DNA of 37,589 nucleotides from Falciphora oryzae (lineage: Eukaryota > Ascomycota > Sordariomycetes > Magnaporthales > Magnaporthaceae), in assembly GCA_000733355.1 (NCBI GenBank), contig JNVV01000060.1:215058-252646 (forward strand). The letters run 5' to 3'. Position numbers and translations under genes: made by a program. The stretch's first letter is position 1. Each line of letters starts with the position of its first letter. The notes under the pieces were generated by a model, which was not told the DNA's origin, did not search any database, and saw only the letters and a program-made list of their open reading frames with translations. Positions 9,901 to 20,299 of this stretch are shown here, in pieces.

Positions 9901-9920
9901 CGCTTTCGAAGCAAGCGAGG

Positions 9921-10522
9921 TTGTTTTATTACAACGATTTGCGTCCTTCTTCTCTTTATTGCTTTCCATGCGAAGCGCGCTTACGTCCTCCGGCGGGTTG
10001 TGGCCCCGGCCAGCCGTGCCGCCGATTGCTTGGCAGCTGCTTCCTTCCTTTCTACGACTGGCTAGAATATATAAAGTGTGGAAGAAAGCTGAGGTATAAA
10101 CTTACCGCGGGCGAGGATCAAGCTGCGAAGACCGACCACACCGCCCCGGCCATCATCGAGAGGATTGTCTCTTGAGACACATAAGTGACGGATGGCGCTG
10201 TGTCGATCCTTGGGCATTTTAGCGGATGGTGTTGCGATTAGGTAGGAATAAGATTGGGAGCCCGGAGCGGCGTGGGCCACTTTGAGCGCCGCGCCGAACG
10301 TGCGCTGTTTTCGTCACGCCCGAATCCGACGCCGTTTGGTCAATTGGTGCGGGGAAAGCGTCAAGCCGCACAACTACTCGTCCCGCTAGGTACTTACCCC
10401 GAAATTGAACGGTGGTTAGTGGCTTAAAACAATTGCTATTCCTGAACGGGTTGCCCCCGAGCTCCAGCTGCGTGAAAAGAGTTTGGGTGGCTGGAGCAAT
10501 GTTTACGCTAACGCTCACTGAG
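9921..10522. other. Intergenic, no supported gene
   Basis: A TATATAAAG string sits at 10068-10076 but no gene with a good start follows it. Confidence 0.35.
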
Positions 10523-10624
10523 CTGACCTTTTGGAAAGTGATGGATGGATTTCCCGAAGTGTGAAGGTGCATGCTGACCTTTTGGGGAGTGATGGGTGTA
10601 TTTCCCTAAGTGTAAAGGTGCATG
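10523..10624 (+). repeat. Tandem duplication, two 51-bp units
   Basis: CTGACCTTTTGG...AAGGTGCATG at 10523-10573 is repeated at 10574-10624 with about eight differences, most of them transitions (A/G, G/A) plus a few G/T. It lies in non-coding sequence. Confidence 0.8.
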
Positions 10625-10854
10625 ATTTGGAAGGCACTGTGCAGCTGGCTGCAATCCGGAAACCGTGGCAGGCACGCAGGCTGCAGCCCCCAGCCCCCAG
10701 TGTCAGGTTGCCCTGGGTGGGTTCCGGGCCCTGTCCTAAATGCATACCTATTGGCCAGACCCTATGTCCACTTTTATCCGAATCCGTCCAAACCCGCTTC
10801 AGGGTCTGTTCACAATTTACACCCCTCGATGAGGCTCTGCCGCTTGTGGGGAGG

Positions 10855-10945
10855 CTAATGGTAATTGGACGCCAGGTTTTCGATTGGAGACATCCACCTT
10901 CGCGAGGCCAAATGCTGCATGGATCAGCAGTACGGAGCGGCCAGA
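10855..10945 (+). repeat. Dispersed repeat copy A (pair with 21125-21215)
   Basis: ATTGGACGCCAGGTTTTCG...GACAT...CTTCGCGAGGCC...GCTGCATGGATCAGCAGTACGG aligns in direct orientation with 21134-21206. The differences are mainly transitions and copy A is mostly the A/T-richer one, as expected after RIP. Confidence 0.65.
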
Positions 10946-11294
10946 CGTGGCTTGGTGGTTGCAGGGGCCGGTACGGAATACCCCAGAGGAAAAGAGCAGC
11001 GAGCGCGGAAAGTCGCGAAAAAATGAAAATGATTTGGAACGCGTTGCAGTTTGTAAACTTTGTCGCCCCCTGTTGGGACAGAAGCACGACAGGCCACTCC
11101 CTATATCCTTCCGCCGACCAAAATAGCCTCACAATCGTTCACAAAGAAGATGGCGACCTCGAAGAATAGGGTAAGTTGTACTTTTTGTAACGAGCGTGTC
11201 AGCGCGGAGAAAGCAAAGCCAGTATTAACCCGCCTCCCCCAAAAGGGTTGGACAATAGAAACCCGACTCCCTAATATTACCGTGCCCGTCCTTT
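10946..11294. other. Intergenic, no supported gene
   Basis: Nothing beyond the repeat at 10855-10945; the open frames here lack domains and mutually overlap. Confidence 0.35.
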
Positions 11295-11828
11295 CTATTT
11301 TAAACAAGCAAATAAAAATGTTAGAAAAGACAGCCCTATCAGACTTTTCCCACCCTTCTTGCCCCTGCTCCTGCGTTTCTGTCCTTCCTCGCTCCTGTGC
11401 CCCCGTCTTTCTTCGTTCCTGCGTCCCTGTCTTTCTTCGTCCCTAAGTCCCCGTTTTTCTTCGTCTTCGTCCCTCGGTCTCCGTTCTTCTCCGCCCTTTT
11501 CGCCCCTGCTTTGTCTTCGTTCGTTCCATTGGTTACTCTTTTCGGGCTCCACAAATCGGACACGAGACCTACCGCGCGGTTTCCGATCCGGCTCGGGTTT
11601 TTCGCCCACGGCGGGGGATCGTGGTGGGGCACTCATCGGGTTGTGAAGCCTTTTCTCGAACTTGGAGGGTTTGCCGCGACGGCTTACCGCATGGTCGGAT
11701 TCATCGTTTTCGACCGTCGCTGCGCGTGGCGGCATCGTGGTAGAGAAAGGTAAAGTTTGCTGAGTCCAAGTATGGCTGGCGTATGTCGTGCGCAGGGGTT
11801 GCAGCGACTTGCGAAAGACGGGAAACAT
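11295..11828 (-). CDS. Charged octapeptide-repeat protein, 177 aa, unknown function
   Basis: Open frame from an ATG at 11828. The N-terminus (MFPVFRKSLQPLRTTYAS...) is basic and hydroxylated, like a mitochondrial presequence, and is followed by a second possible start MPPRAATVENDES. The middle reads RSRVRFVEPEKSNQWNERRQ. The C-terminal third has four octapeptide units of pattern xEE(K/R)xGxR (DEEKRGLR, DEERQGRR, NEERRGHR, SEEGQKRR), encoded by 24-bp tandem repeats with cores near 11381, 11405, 11429 and 11453. It ends GLSFLTFLFACLK, a short hydrophobic tail. A TATAAAA-like run lies about 35 bp upstream of the ATG on this strand. No family is recognised; the low complexity leaves real doubt that it is translated. 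Confidence 0.4.
   Translation of the reverse strand: MFPVFRKSLQPLRTTYASHTWTQQTLPFSTTMPPRAATVENDESDHAVSRRGKPSKFEKRLHNPMSAPPRSPAVGEKPEPDRKPRGRSRVRFVEPEKSNQWNERRQSRGEKGGEERRPRDEDEEKRGLRDEERQGRRNEERRGHRSEEGQKRRSRGKKGGKSLIGLSFLTFLFACLK
11375..11490 (-). repeat. 24-bp minisatellite inside the charged-repeat frame
   Basis: On the plus strand the core GTC(T/C)TTC(T/C)TCG recurs every 24 bp about four times. Because 24 is a multiple of three the encoded octapeptide stays in phase, unlike the 50-bp minisatellite at 3.0 kb. Confidence 0.6.
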
Positions 11829-12133
11829 CGGTGGGAGGGCGGCTGCCGCGTTTTTTTTTATAAGCGTTTGGAAGGGCTTTGTGACGGGACGTAGAGCGGC
11901 AGAGCCGCGTTCCTTCTGTTAGCAATAGTCCGCAAAGGAAGCTCACCGAATGTACGGGCCGCCTTGCGGAAGATCGACGCCCGGCTGACTACCCCGGCGT
12001 CCACTATACCCGGGCGTGCAAGAGGTCACACTATCTTGAACTTTCACATGAATAATAGCGGGCAGCTGCCTCGCCCGGCTTGGTAGGTACGGGGGCCTGC
12101 CCTTTAAGCTATGGCGAGTGAGAGCCTTATGTA

Positions 12134-12742
12134 TTAGTATGTATGGCTTGAGCCTTTGGCAGCCTGCCTAACGGGTAACGGTTTCCATTTATGCGCGTCC
12201 AAGCAGCAGGTGAAGGCACATGCCCAAGCATCAGCAACGCCGTCGTTGCCATCGTTTTCCACGTGTGCCCAAATAGCAGTCATGCCGTGGATTTCGGCTC
12301 GTAGATTGGCACAGCTGTCCAAGTTAGGAGGTTGAACTTTTTATTAGCTACGAGGGTAGCTTACCGTTATCGATAGCTCGTTCTCAGCGATTTGGATACC
12401 TCAGGCGAGTGCATGTAGGACTGAACCGTTGCAGTCTCCCAGCCGCCCTTGGCACTCCAACTCAAGAGGTGTCTTCCGCCCCGCCATGTGCAGGATGCAT
12501 GCGCCCCAATTGGAGGTTGCAACTGGTGTAATTCGGTGTGACCGCGTTGCCGACGGCAGGGTTCCGGGGTGTCGGGATGCGCAAATCATATACACCTTTA
12601 CCACAAAGGTCCGCAGCCTTGCCCTATAAGCCGGCGGTAGCAAGCTGGCTGGCCTTGGGCTGTATTTTGCTTTTTCGCAGCTTTCCAACTTAGGAAACCG
12701 CTGTGCAGGCAACCGCCATGCAAGAGACGGAACTCCGGTCAC
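12134..12742 (-). pseudogene. Possible ankyrin-like remnant
   Basis: Short minus-strand stretches resemble ankyrin repeats: VATSNWGACILHMAGRKTPL near 12500 and GMTAIWAHVENDGNDGVADA near 12240. They are in separate frames and interrupted by stops. A GTAAG-type donor and CTAAC lie between them near 12340-12365, so an intron is conceivable. No complete repeat can be written without breaks, hence the low confidence. Confidence 0.2.
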
Positions 12743-13479
12743 CTTTTACCGACATGTGATATGGAGCTTGCCCAAAGGAAACATGCGACCGGAGCCGCGT
12801 GTGAGTTGGGTCCATCATGGCGAAAGCCGCATTAGGCGGCCAGCATATATAAATCCGTTGCCCTATTCCTGGCCCCTGCATACGCAGCTTCGCAGCCAAC
12901 TTCTTTTTGTAAACGCACCCCCCCACCACCGTCGCTAGTACCGGCTGCTTTGCCCAACCGTGTACTAGCCCCAAATGCGGCAACCCGCCGCGCGGGTCCT
13001 ATGGAGTGCATTTAGCCCTGACCGTTTCGGCATAAACCCGACAACGGGAACGATTGGCGAAATCGCCGAGCCTGGACCTGTACCTCCTCGAAATTGCCAA
13101 TCTGACTTTTCGTATTTCGCAGGTTGCATATGCAGACCAACGCATGCCTGACGTTAAAGCAGCTGCTTCGAAGAAGGGCATCGACCTGGGGGAGAGGTTG
13201 GGACAGCTATCGCTGCCTTTGGCTCGAGAGTGAAGTGACGGGCGGTGGGCAGCAGGCAGGCTGCGGAACAAGGATTCGAATGCACTTACCCGTGCTAATT
13301 TGGCTTCAAGCCCATCGCCCACCCTCAACGCACCGGCGAACACAGTCTCCTAAACGCGCGGTTGAGGACGCCACTGGACGACCCTACGCAGCATATATAC
13401 GGACGCACCTGGCTGGTCTTTTCGACTGGCAATCATTTGATATTACCATCCACGCCGAAATCCGAAAAATACAACAAAT
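12743..13479. other. Intergenic upstream of the GNAT gene
   Basis: No supported gene. GCATATATACGG at 13390 is the nearest TATA-like string upstream of the GNAT start (about 90 bp). Confidence 0.35.
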
Positions 13480-14241
13480 ATGGAGCTTCGAAAGGCCAGA
13501 CTCAGCGACCTCCCACAGCTTGTCGGGCTCGTGACAAGCTCTATGCCGGGCGACCACACTTACGGATATCAGTGGCCACACCACGGCGAATACCCGAAGG
13601 AGATATCCTCGCTTTGGGAATTCAAGCTCAAAAAGTTGCTCCCCGAAAGCCGCGTTATCGTGGAAGAAGGGAACGTAATCGCATTGGGCATCTGGGCTCA
13701 GGAGAGCCTCTTTCCTGCCAAGCAGCGAGATGGTGAGGGATTCGCTCCGCCGTTTCTCTCTTCTCTCTGGACTCCCGTTTTATATACAGTTTTACCAATA
13801 TGCTGACCCTTTTTTGAACCAGCATGGCCCCCGGAAAGCCTCAATGGGGAATTCGAGCGCGTGGGCTCCCGAGCACGCGATGACGCCCTGGGGCGTGCCA
13901 GTGCGTCGGTGCGGGACCACATCAAGAAGCTCGGCTTTTGTGAATTCTTCACCATTGACCTGCTTGTGACGGATTGTTCCTTTCGTCGCAAAGGCGCTGC
14001 AGGGATGCTCGTTGATGAGTTTGTGAAGGAGGCTGGAGAGAGGCTTTGTCTGGTCGAAGCCAGCCGAATGGGGGAACCCCTGTACGTGAAAAATGGGTTT
14101 GAAAAGGTCATGGACATGCCAGTGAAAGTCGATGGCGAGCAGGAGAAAACCAGTTTTGCCTTTATGTTGAGGTGGCCAAAGGGACACGGCTGTGCCGGTC
14201 GGATTGCTGCAATTGGCCCACAGCAGCAGGCTTCAGTTTGA
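13480..14241 (+). CDS. GNAT-family N-acetyltransferase, two exons, 223 aa
   Basis: Exons 13480-13732 and 13823-14241 with a 90-bp intron (GTGAGG donor, GCTGAC branch, CCAG acceptor); the splice joins D to A-W-P-P in frame. The N-terminus MELRKARLSDLPQLVGLV is the usual beta1-alpha1 opening of GNAT proteins that transfer acetyl from acetyl-CoA. The acetyl-CoA pyrophosphate-binding segment is FTIDLLVTDCSFRRKGAAGM, where RRKGAA fits the family's R/Q-x-x-G-x-G/A loop. The C-terminal SRMGEPLYVKNGFEKV is the expected LY..GF end block. Length and domain order are complete, so this copy appears functional. The acceptor substrate cannot be told. A broken paralogue lies at 26712-27619. Confidence 0.85.
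13733..13822 (+). other. Intron of the GNAT gene
   Basis: 90 bp, GTGAGG donor, TGCTGACC branch region at about 13801, pyrimidine-rich tract and AACCAG acceptor. Confidence 0.8.
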
Positions 14242-14679
14242 GGGCCATACCGAACCGCGTTTTGTGTTCACCAAGTTGGTCCGGTAGGCAGCCGTCCTGC
14301 CCGAGATGACGAAGACGAGCTTCTCTATCAAGATGACGCGGCCGCTTCTCGGCCGACCGCCCTCCCGCTCGGGCTGCTTGTTTTTCTTGTAGGGGTCGCC
14401 GCTCCCCCACGGATCCTCCCTCTGGATCCCGTTTTTCTTATCCTGCTGTGGACGTAGAGGTTAAAACGGGCTTGGCCATTTCTTGGGGAAACTTGTTGAA
14501 AACGTTGCATTGCAGGAAACCACTAATGCAGCCATCGCCAGTGTTGTTTGTGCTGCAAGGTCATCACACCCCACCTGCAAGCTCGAAGCGTTACGGTATA
14601 TACACTGTGTTAATTTGCGGACCAAAAGTGACCCCTTAAAAACTACGTACGGTGTTTTCGCACCGTATTCATCCTTCTG

Positions 14680-14952
14680 TCAGAGAGAAAGGAAACCACA
14701 CCGGACACCGCTACTCAACCACTCCGGCCAAGAACCCCATAAGATGTTGAGCAGGCTCAGAAGAGCCCGGGTTTTAATTACGGGATGCCCGAATAAAAAA
14801 TTTAAACGGGGATGCACCAGCAGTCGCGAGGCTCTTCCCACAGGGGGATCAGACTTGATCAGCTTGGTGATAAGGATGAAAACGGCCAAGCAATGAAGGC
14901 CCATGACGCCGGATATGTGGGCTAGCAGCAAGAGGGCCGGGTCGACGAGCAA
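14680..14952 (-). CDS. Possible fragment of a membrane protein
   Basis: A minus-strand open frame begins with a hydrophobic segment long enough to span a membrane (PALLLLAHISGVMGLHCLAV, then FILITKLI) followed by a polar region and a second mildly hydrophobic stretch (LLSLLNILWG). There is no ATG at its start and no family assignment. It could be chance; the rest of 14242-15134 shows nothing else. Confidence 0.2.
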   Translation of the reverse strand: MLVDPALLLLAHISGVMGLHCLAVFILITKLIKSDPPVGRASRLLVHPRLNFLFGHPVIKTRALLSLLNILWGSWPEWLSSGVRCGFLSL

Positions 14953-15134
14953 CGCAAAGTTGAGAAATGTAGACGGTGTGTATGGATACCGATCAGGTGA
15001 CTTGGCAGCACTCCCTCAATGGACCTTTCCGCACTGCGGGGCTCCGCTCCGTGGGGTCATATGGGCAACGACGTCCATAAACCAAAGTTGAACCCAAAGG
15101 AACGTTGGAATTCACCAGATTACTACCGCCGCCA

Positions 15135-16044
15135 ATGGATGCCATCGGTGGCGTCGCTGCGGCTACTGCAGAAAAGCCGCTTTCGGCTCCGCCGCCACCT
15201 GCAACTTCCGGCGCTCCGTCCTGTGCGGGCGCTGGCGGTGGATCGAATAGCACAACAGACCCCTCCATCGTCCCCAAACTGGATATCAGCGACCCCTGGA
15301 CGGTGGAGAAAGCATTGGCTGCCATCCATCTGGACAGGCCTCTGGAAGGCTCTATTCGTCCTACCTTCGGTTTTCCCGTCTGCTGGAACAGCTCAAGCTT
15401 ACGAAACGAGAGGGATGGAGGCGATACGGCATTGCCCAGTAAGGCAAAGCAACTGTCAAGTGTATATAGCAGCTAACACTTCCCAATCAGGGACGAGTCA
15501 GTCGCTGACCATATGCGTCGCATGGCTGTAATGGCTGTGCTCCCTCCGCCGCCCCTTGCATCTTTTGCAGGCCGTCTCGATTCCACCAAATGTATAAAAA
15601 TGTGTCTGATCCATGACATTGCGGAGTCGCTGGTTGGCGACATGACCCCTGCCGATGGGGCCCCGAAGAAAGAGAAGCGACGGCGGGAGGACTCGGCTAT
15701 ACTACATCAGGGGATTGCTGCCGGGACCACAAGGCGAGGAGCTCCTTGCCATACGGAAGGAATTCGAAGACGCCATCACACCGGAGAGCAGGTTCGTGCA
15801 AGATCTCAACAAGATCGAACTCCTCTAACAGATGGTCGAGCACGAGAGGCGTAGCGAGAAAGACCTCAGCGAGTTTACGTATGTGGCAACCAGGATGTCG
15901 CTCCCAGAAACCACACACTGGGCCGAGCATATCCTGAAGGAGCGTGAAGAATATCGGAAGGGAATTACGCAGCCTGCCAAAAACAGCGTTGATTATGGAA
16001 TGAAGGAAATGCAGGACCAATGCTATGGTGCGGGAACTGACTGA
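15135..16044 (+). pseudogene. HD-domain 5'-deoxynucleotidase-like pseudogene (HDDC2/YfbR type)
   Basis: From ATG 15135 an Ala/Pro/Gly-rich leader runs into DPWTVEKALAAIHLDRPLEG, a typical opening of the eukaryotic HD-domain nucleotidase family. Near 15360 the frame shifts; the continuation is LLEQLKLTKREGWRRYGIA. A 52-bp intron (15439-15490, GTAAGG, GCTAAC, ATCAG) then joins Q to DESVADHMRRMAVMAVL, followed by CIKMCLIHDIAESLVGDMTP, which carries the metal-binding HD pair. A second frameshift near 15705 leads to GEELLAIRKEFEDAITPESR. A TAA at 15826-15828 interrupts KIELL / QMVEHERRSEKDLSEFTY. The frame finally ends at TGA 16042-16044. In the family the HD His/Asp residues bind the metal that hydrolyses dNMPs. 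Two frameshifts plus a nonsense codon make the copy non-functional. Confidence 0.8.
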
Positions 16045-17300
16045 AGGGGTAATAGCACGGATAGCACTGAACGGACACCCTACGCAGGTCCAAGAACCGA
16101 ACTACTCGCTTCTTTTCCGTCGTGCTGACACAGGAGTGGGTAAGCAGGGAAGCACCAGCCAACTTGATACGTGGAAGGCCGAAGAGCCAGATCTCACGGA
16201 GCACCTAATGGGGTCGGATGGATATTTCAAGCGGGTAAGAAGCTCATCCGACCACCTTTCAGGCCTGTGCGATTATTGAGCGGAGATACAGGTTGACCGC
16301 AGTGTGCCCGATGATACGCGTATCCACCTGGTGGCGCGGGCGGTGGGGGAGTTTGTTGAGCATGCGAAACTTTGCAGTAAGAGGTTGCAGGCGCAAGCTG
16401 GGGAGACTGGAGACGTTGGTGGTTCGGCAGTGGCCGATTCGTGCGCCTCCTAGTGGACAGGATCAGCGACAGCATTTGTCTGCCCGTCCTGTATTGAGCC
16501 TTCAGTATTAAAACGTTGGCGGGAGGCTGTCATGGCGTGGCAGCCCTCCGGTCTGCACGTCCGCCAAGCAGAGGGTAGGGCGTCCAAGTCGGCTGCCTGA
16601 TGGAGGGCAGGCACCCGCAGAAACCTGCAACCCGGCTTTGGCCTGGAGGGCCCAATCCTGTTCCTGTTCCTCAGCTCTAACAGCGTTATTCATCGAGATG
16701 CAGAATCCCAAAACCCAGGCCGCAATCAAGCTCCGGCCTGTGAGGGCCTGCCTTGCCATGACACCGCCCCTTCCAGAGCTAATGAACTGCTTGCTATGTA
16801 TGCGGGTATTTTTGCCCGACCCGAGCATGTGACACTTCGTGCGTGGACGGGAACCCCTCCTTCAACCACCACGGCTGTGTGGTGTGGGTCTTGGTGTGTG
16901 AATAGCGATGCACCCGTGGAACGGTGACCGGGGGTCTGTAAGGTAGGGCGGCACCCGGGGGTCTTTGCACAAAGGCGATTTTTAGCGTGGAACTACGACC
17001 AGGGTCTTTGCAGAGCGGCGATTCTAGCCACACAGATCGTCGGCGTGCAGCGAAAGGGTGGAGTACTTTGTTTTCAGCTGCTTTGGTCACACTGGTCCAA
17101 GCCGGCCGTTTCCGCAACTTCTCATCCGGATCGCCTCATTTGAACAGGGCTCCTAAATAATCGTGCAGGGCTGCGTAGGCCTGAGAGGCGACCCGGCACA
17201 CCTTACCCGCGGTGAATTTTCGCACGGTGCGGCAGGAGGCGGCGCTCCGCGTGTTGGGGCAATCGAGGACCTGCCGGGGTCAAGCTGTCGTGTTAGGGGG
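16045..17300. other. Intergenic; small duplicated motif at 16959-17030
   Basis: GGGTCTTTGCACAAAGGCGATT at about 16959 recurs as GGGTCTTTGCAGAGCGGCGATT about 43 bp downstream. A plus frame at 16025-16279 (ALNGHPTQVQEPNYSLLFRR) is mildly protein-like but not recognisable. No gene is supported. Confidence 0.35.
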
Positions 17301-17328
17301 CAAGCCGACAACCAGGGGAACAAATCAA

Positions 17329-17337
17329 GCTATATAA
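17329..17337 (+). promoter_or_regulatory. Candidate TATA element upstream of the 59-aa gene
   Basis: CTATATAAG about 300 bp before the ATG at 17629, followed by a long C/A/T-rich, G-poor leader (about 17430-17620) of the kind seen at highly expressed fungal genes. Assignment rests on position only. Confidence 0.35.
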
Positions 17338-17628
17338 GAATGGCCAGAACAAGGGAAGCAGGAACAATTCATCCATAAATGGTACTTTCCGCGAAGCAAA
17401 CCAACTTGCAACGTACTTCTTGGGTCGCTGCTCGTGTTTTTCTCTTCTGCCAGCCAATCTTCCAACCGACCTAGCAATCAATCTCCCCTACCTCGACGCT
17501 GGCTTGCAAAACAACCACATCGCACCACGCTCGTCCGCGTGACTACCAAGCGCCCCCCGTCTACCACCCTCCAAACAATCCTCCTTACCACAAGCATCAT
17601 CCAAATTGGAGACACAATCTTCGAAAAG

Positions 17629-17858
17629 ATGTACGGACGCGGGTACGGTGAGTATACATCCATTAAATCCAACGTGGCTAAGCTGACTGGCCACTAGAGG
17701 CCCTGCCGTTATACGCTCCGGCCGGTACAGCGATAGCAGATGACTATAAGGGGGCACAAACTATGCCCCAGTCACATATGCTACTCTGGTACTTTTTAGT
17801 TGCACTTTTGTGTTTGGTGATATCTGTTATATTGGTCTTTTATTTAGCTGGCGCGTAA
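17629..17858 (+). CDS. 59-aa tail-anchored membrane microprotein, two exons
   Basis: Exon 1 is 17629-17647 (MYGRGY plus one base), the intron is 17648-17697 (GTGAGT donor, GCTGACT branch, CACTAG acceptor, 50 bp) and exon 2 is 17698-17858 ending TAA; 180 nt in all. The N-terminal 33 residues are polar and Tyr/Gly/Pro-rich (YEALPLYAPAGTAIADDYKG). Residues about 35-57 are an uninterrupted hydrophobic helix (LLWYFLVALLCLVISVILVF) followed by only four residues, so it would sit as a single-pass, C-tail-anchored protein with no signal peptide. The upstream C/A/T-rich leader and AAAGATGT start context support expression. LPLY is reminiscent of LPxY/PPxY motifs that recruit Rsp5-type ubiquitin ligases, but that is speculation. 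The family is not recognised. Confidence 0.6.
17648..17697 (+). other. Intron of the microprotein gene
   Basis: Canonical 50-bp fungal intron: GTGAGTATAC donor, AAGCTGACTGG branch, CCACTAG acceptor. Without splicing the frame would end at TAG just after the intron and no membrane helix would be made. Confidence 0.65.
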
Positions 17859-20000
17859 GGAGACAAGCGAGGCGGAGTCCCCTTTTGCACCGACGGGTAG
17901 TCGATCATGTCGCCCTATCTATCCTTATGCGTCATTTTCCTCGCTTCCCGCAAACACCCACAGCCCGGACCCCGCTGTTCGAAATACGCGGCTTTTTGTC
18001 CTCGAGCTCTGCTTCCGGGAGGACGGGCAGTGTCATGGCCTGCAGACCTGGCTCCGCCCGCAGAGGTTTCTCTACACCCTCGCCTGCCCGGCCTCCGGCC
18101 TCCAACTCTCTCCTGTACACTATCTTCGCTACCAGTCGTAATAGAACCAGTCACCCTTCTACTGTTTACGATAGGAAGTTGATCATGTTCTCCCATGGCG
18201 CGGGCTCCCGGTGCCTTTTTGCGATTCACCTGTTTTAGGATGGAACAAGTATGGCTAGAGAGGTTGCCAGTACCGAGGAAGTGGGTTGGCAGAACATACT
18301 GCAGATTTCTTCTGGCCTGTACTCCATGTTTTCCACCTGGGGGGGCTGGCACCGCAACTGTGTCCTCCTGGATTTGGGGCACCACTTGGCGGCGGTGACG
18401 CGGTGGTGACCGCAGGAATATTCTCGCTGGAGGGTGGCTCGGTTAGCCGTTTTTGTGGGACGGAACTAAACGGAACAGCTTACGTCTGTCCACTCGCATA
18501 TTTTGGGATAGCGGGGGAGACGGGTGTACGGGTGACAGCAGGTCGCCGTTGATGGAGCTGGTCCCAGAGATCGGCTATTTTCTGTGTGTCGATATGTGAT
18601 CACCTGGGCTTCGATAGAGGTGGTTTAAGCACGCCGGTCGTATCGTATGCGCCGCGGCCCGTTGGGGAGAAGTCTTGCCATTGATCCTCCCCAGTCGCCA
18701 TGTTGGTATTCGAACCCGGAACCTGGAGCGCCCCTGGCCCTCGCTTCTCTTTCCAGATCGACATCGGTTGAATAGCAACTAATTTGCCGTTACCCCGCTG
18801 CCATCATGGATCGATCTGCACAATTACCACACGGGACGATGGTGCAAAACCCCACGAGCAGCTCCTGCGTTGGTCATTGGCCTGAACAAAAGAGTCGGAA
18901 AAGCCAGGGTATAAACCAGCCCGGCAGCCGCTGCAAGGAACTCACTGATGGACCCACGCCTGTCCACAGCTCGGGTCGCGATTCCCGGGACCTGCGGCCC
19001 CGCGGACAGCATTCTCTCGACAGGGCCAGGGATGAGCCTGTTACGGGATTACTGGATTCCAAGTGTAGACCTAGCGTAAGATCGCGAATTCATGTTTGGA
19101 TGTTTCCGTGACGAACAGCTGAAAGGCGCCGAGGACGACGACACATAACTGTGGCGTCGCATATGCGCGGTTGCCCCCATAGTGGCAATGGGGATCTTTT
19201 GTGCAGGGGCCAAACGTCTCCGGGTAGGTTTCGCCACTGCGAGTGTTGTCGATATAAGTTGTCGGTTGACAGGACATTCAGCAACCAAATATCCCCAAGC
19301 TCGCGTTTTCTTTTCAGGTTTTTAATGCGGTCGCACAAGACACTTTGACATTTCATCGAGCGTGCTTTGCCTTCCCACACGATGCCGCCCCATTGTTCTG
19401 ATCCTATCCTGGTCAACAAACTGGACACGTCTTCACCTCTTGCACACCCACACGGCGAGTTGGATCTCTTCCACGACGGTATACGAGTAGAAAGGAAAAT
19501 CGAGGTCCAAGATCCGAAGACGGCTACAGGGCTCCGCGTTTGGTCACCTGATGCGCCAACAGGGACAGGATATTCCAAGATCACATCTTCCGATGACAAA
19601 CTCGCGACACCGACAACTCGGCCGGCTGTCTGAGCCCGAACCCGGAAATCGCCGACCGGCCAAGCCCCAGTACCGTTCTGTCTCTGATGCCCAAGCACGC
19701 AGGACCGCAGGAAAGGAAAGCTAGGAGATCAAGGGGACTCGGGTTTGGGCCGCATGGGGCTGGACATTGCGCAAGCTTGTTACCATCGTCGGCCGTTTGA
19801 TCTTTTGGCGAACGGTTAGCTACGCCGTGTTCTGAATTTGTTTTCCGTAATTTTCAAAGGACGGAGATCAATTTCTTACGTTTTTATTGACGCTTCCTTG
19901 TTCATTTGTCCGGATCACTCATTTTTTGTTTCCCTGCGCCGTCCAAAGTCGTCCACGGATACACACTAGCGTGGGGGGTGGTGCCTGCACAAGGCTGCCA
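17859..20000. other. Long intergenic stretch, no supported gene
   Basis: Several open frames on both strands overlap each other (for example 19367-19633 plus and 19090-19698 minus), but none has a domain, a paired intron or a clear start. No RNA gene was recognised. Confidence 0.35.
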
Positions 20001-20039
20001 GGTGGGACGCCACGCATGGACATTTGACCCTGGTCGCCC

Positions 20040-20290
20040 ATCCCTTTGAGTGCTAGTGCTCTGCAGATCACCCGAGCTTTAGCCAACCAAGTGCTGTATT
20101 TTTTTCGGTACCTCGACACCCACCTTATTTAGCCTGCGTTGTAAGTGCTAGCGGAAGTCGCAGTGACAAAGCGGTACGTGGCAATAACCGCATATGAAGC
20201 CATGCGCGTAGGTACCAACAACAAACAGGGGTAAGCTCTGCAAATCTTTACTCCTTTAATCCAGCTGGATTTACTGGCACTCAAAGGGAT
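20040..20290. repeat. Inverted repeat arms around about 215 bp
   Basis: ATCCCTTTGAGTGCTAGT at about 20040-20057 faces its near-perfect reverse complement ACTGGCACTCAAAGGGAT at about 20271-20288 (one mismatch in 18). No terminal duplication or coding sequence between them is evident; it may be a small non-autonomous element remnant. Confidence 0.4.
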
Positions 20291-20299
20291 ACGGGTAGC

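Noticed and set aside
8928..9914. 328-codon minus-strand open frame
   Set aside because: Exactly antisense to the APH-like gene, which has the recognisable motifs; the minus frame has none.
18700..18745. GTATTCGAACCCGGAACC resembling a tRNA T-arm on the minus strand
   Set aside because: The T-stem does not pair and no D-arm, anticodon arm or acceptor stem can be placed around it.
19090..19698. 202-codon minus frame and an overlapping plus frame at 19367-19633
   Set aside because: Both have passable composition but no domain, no clear start context and they oppose each other; neither can be preferred.
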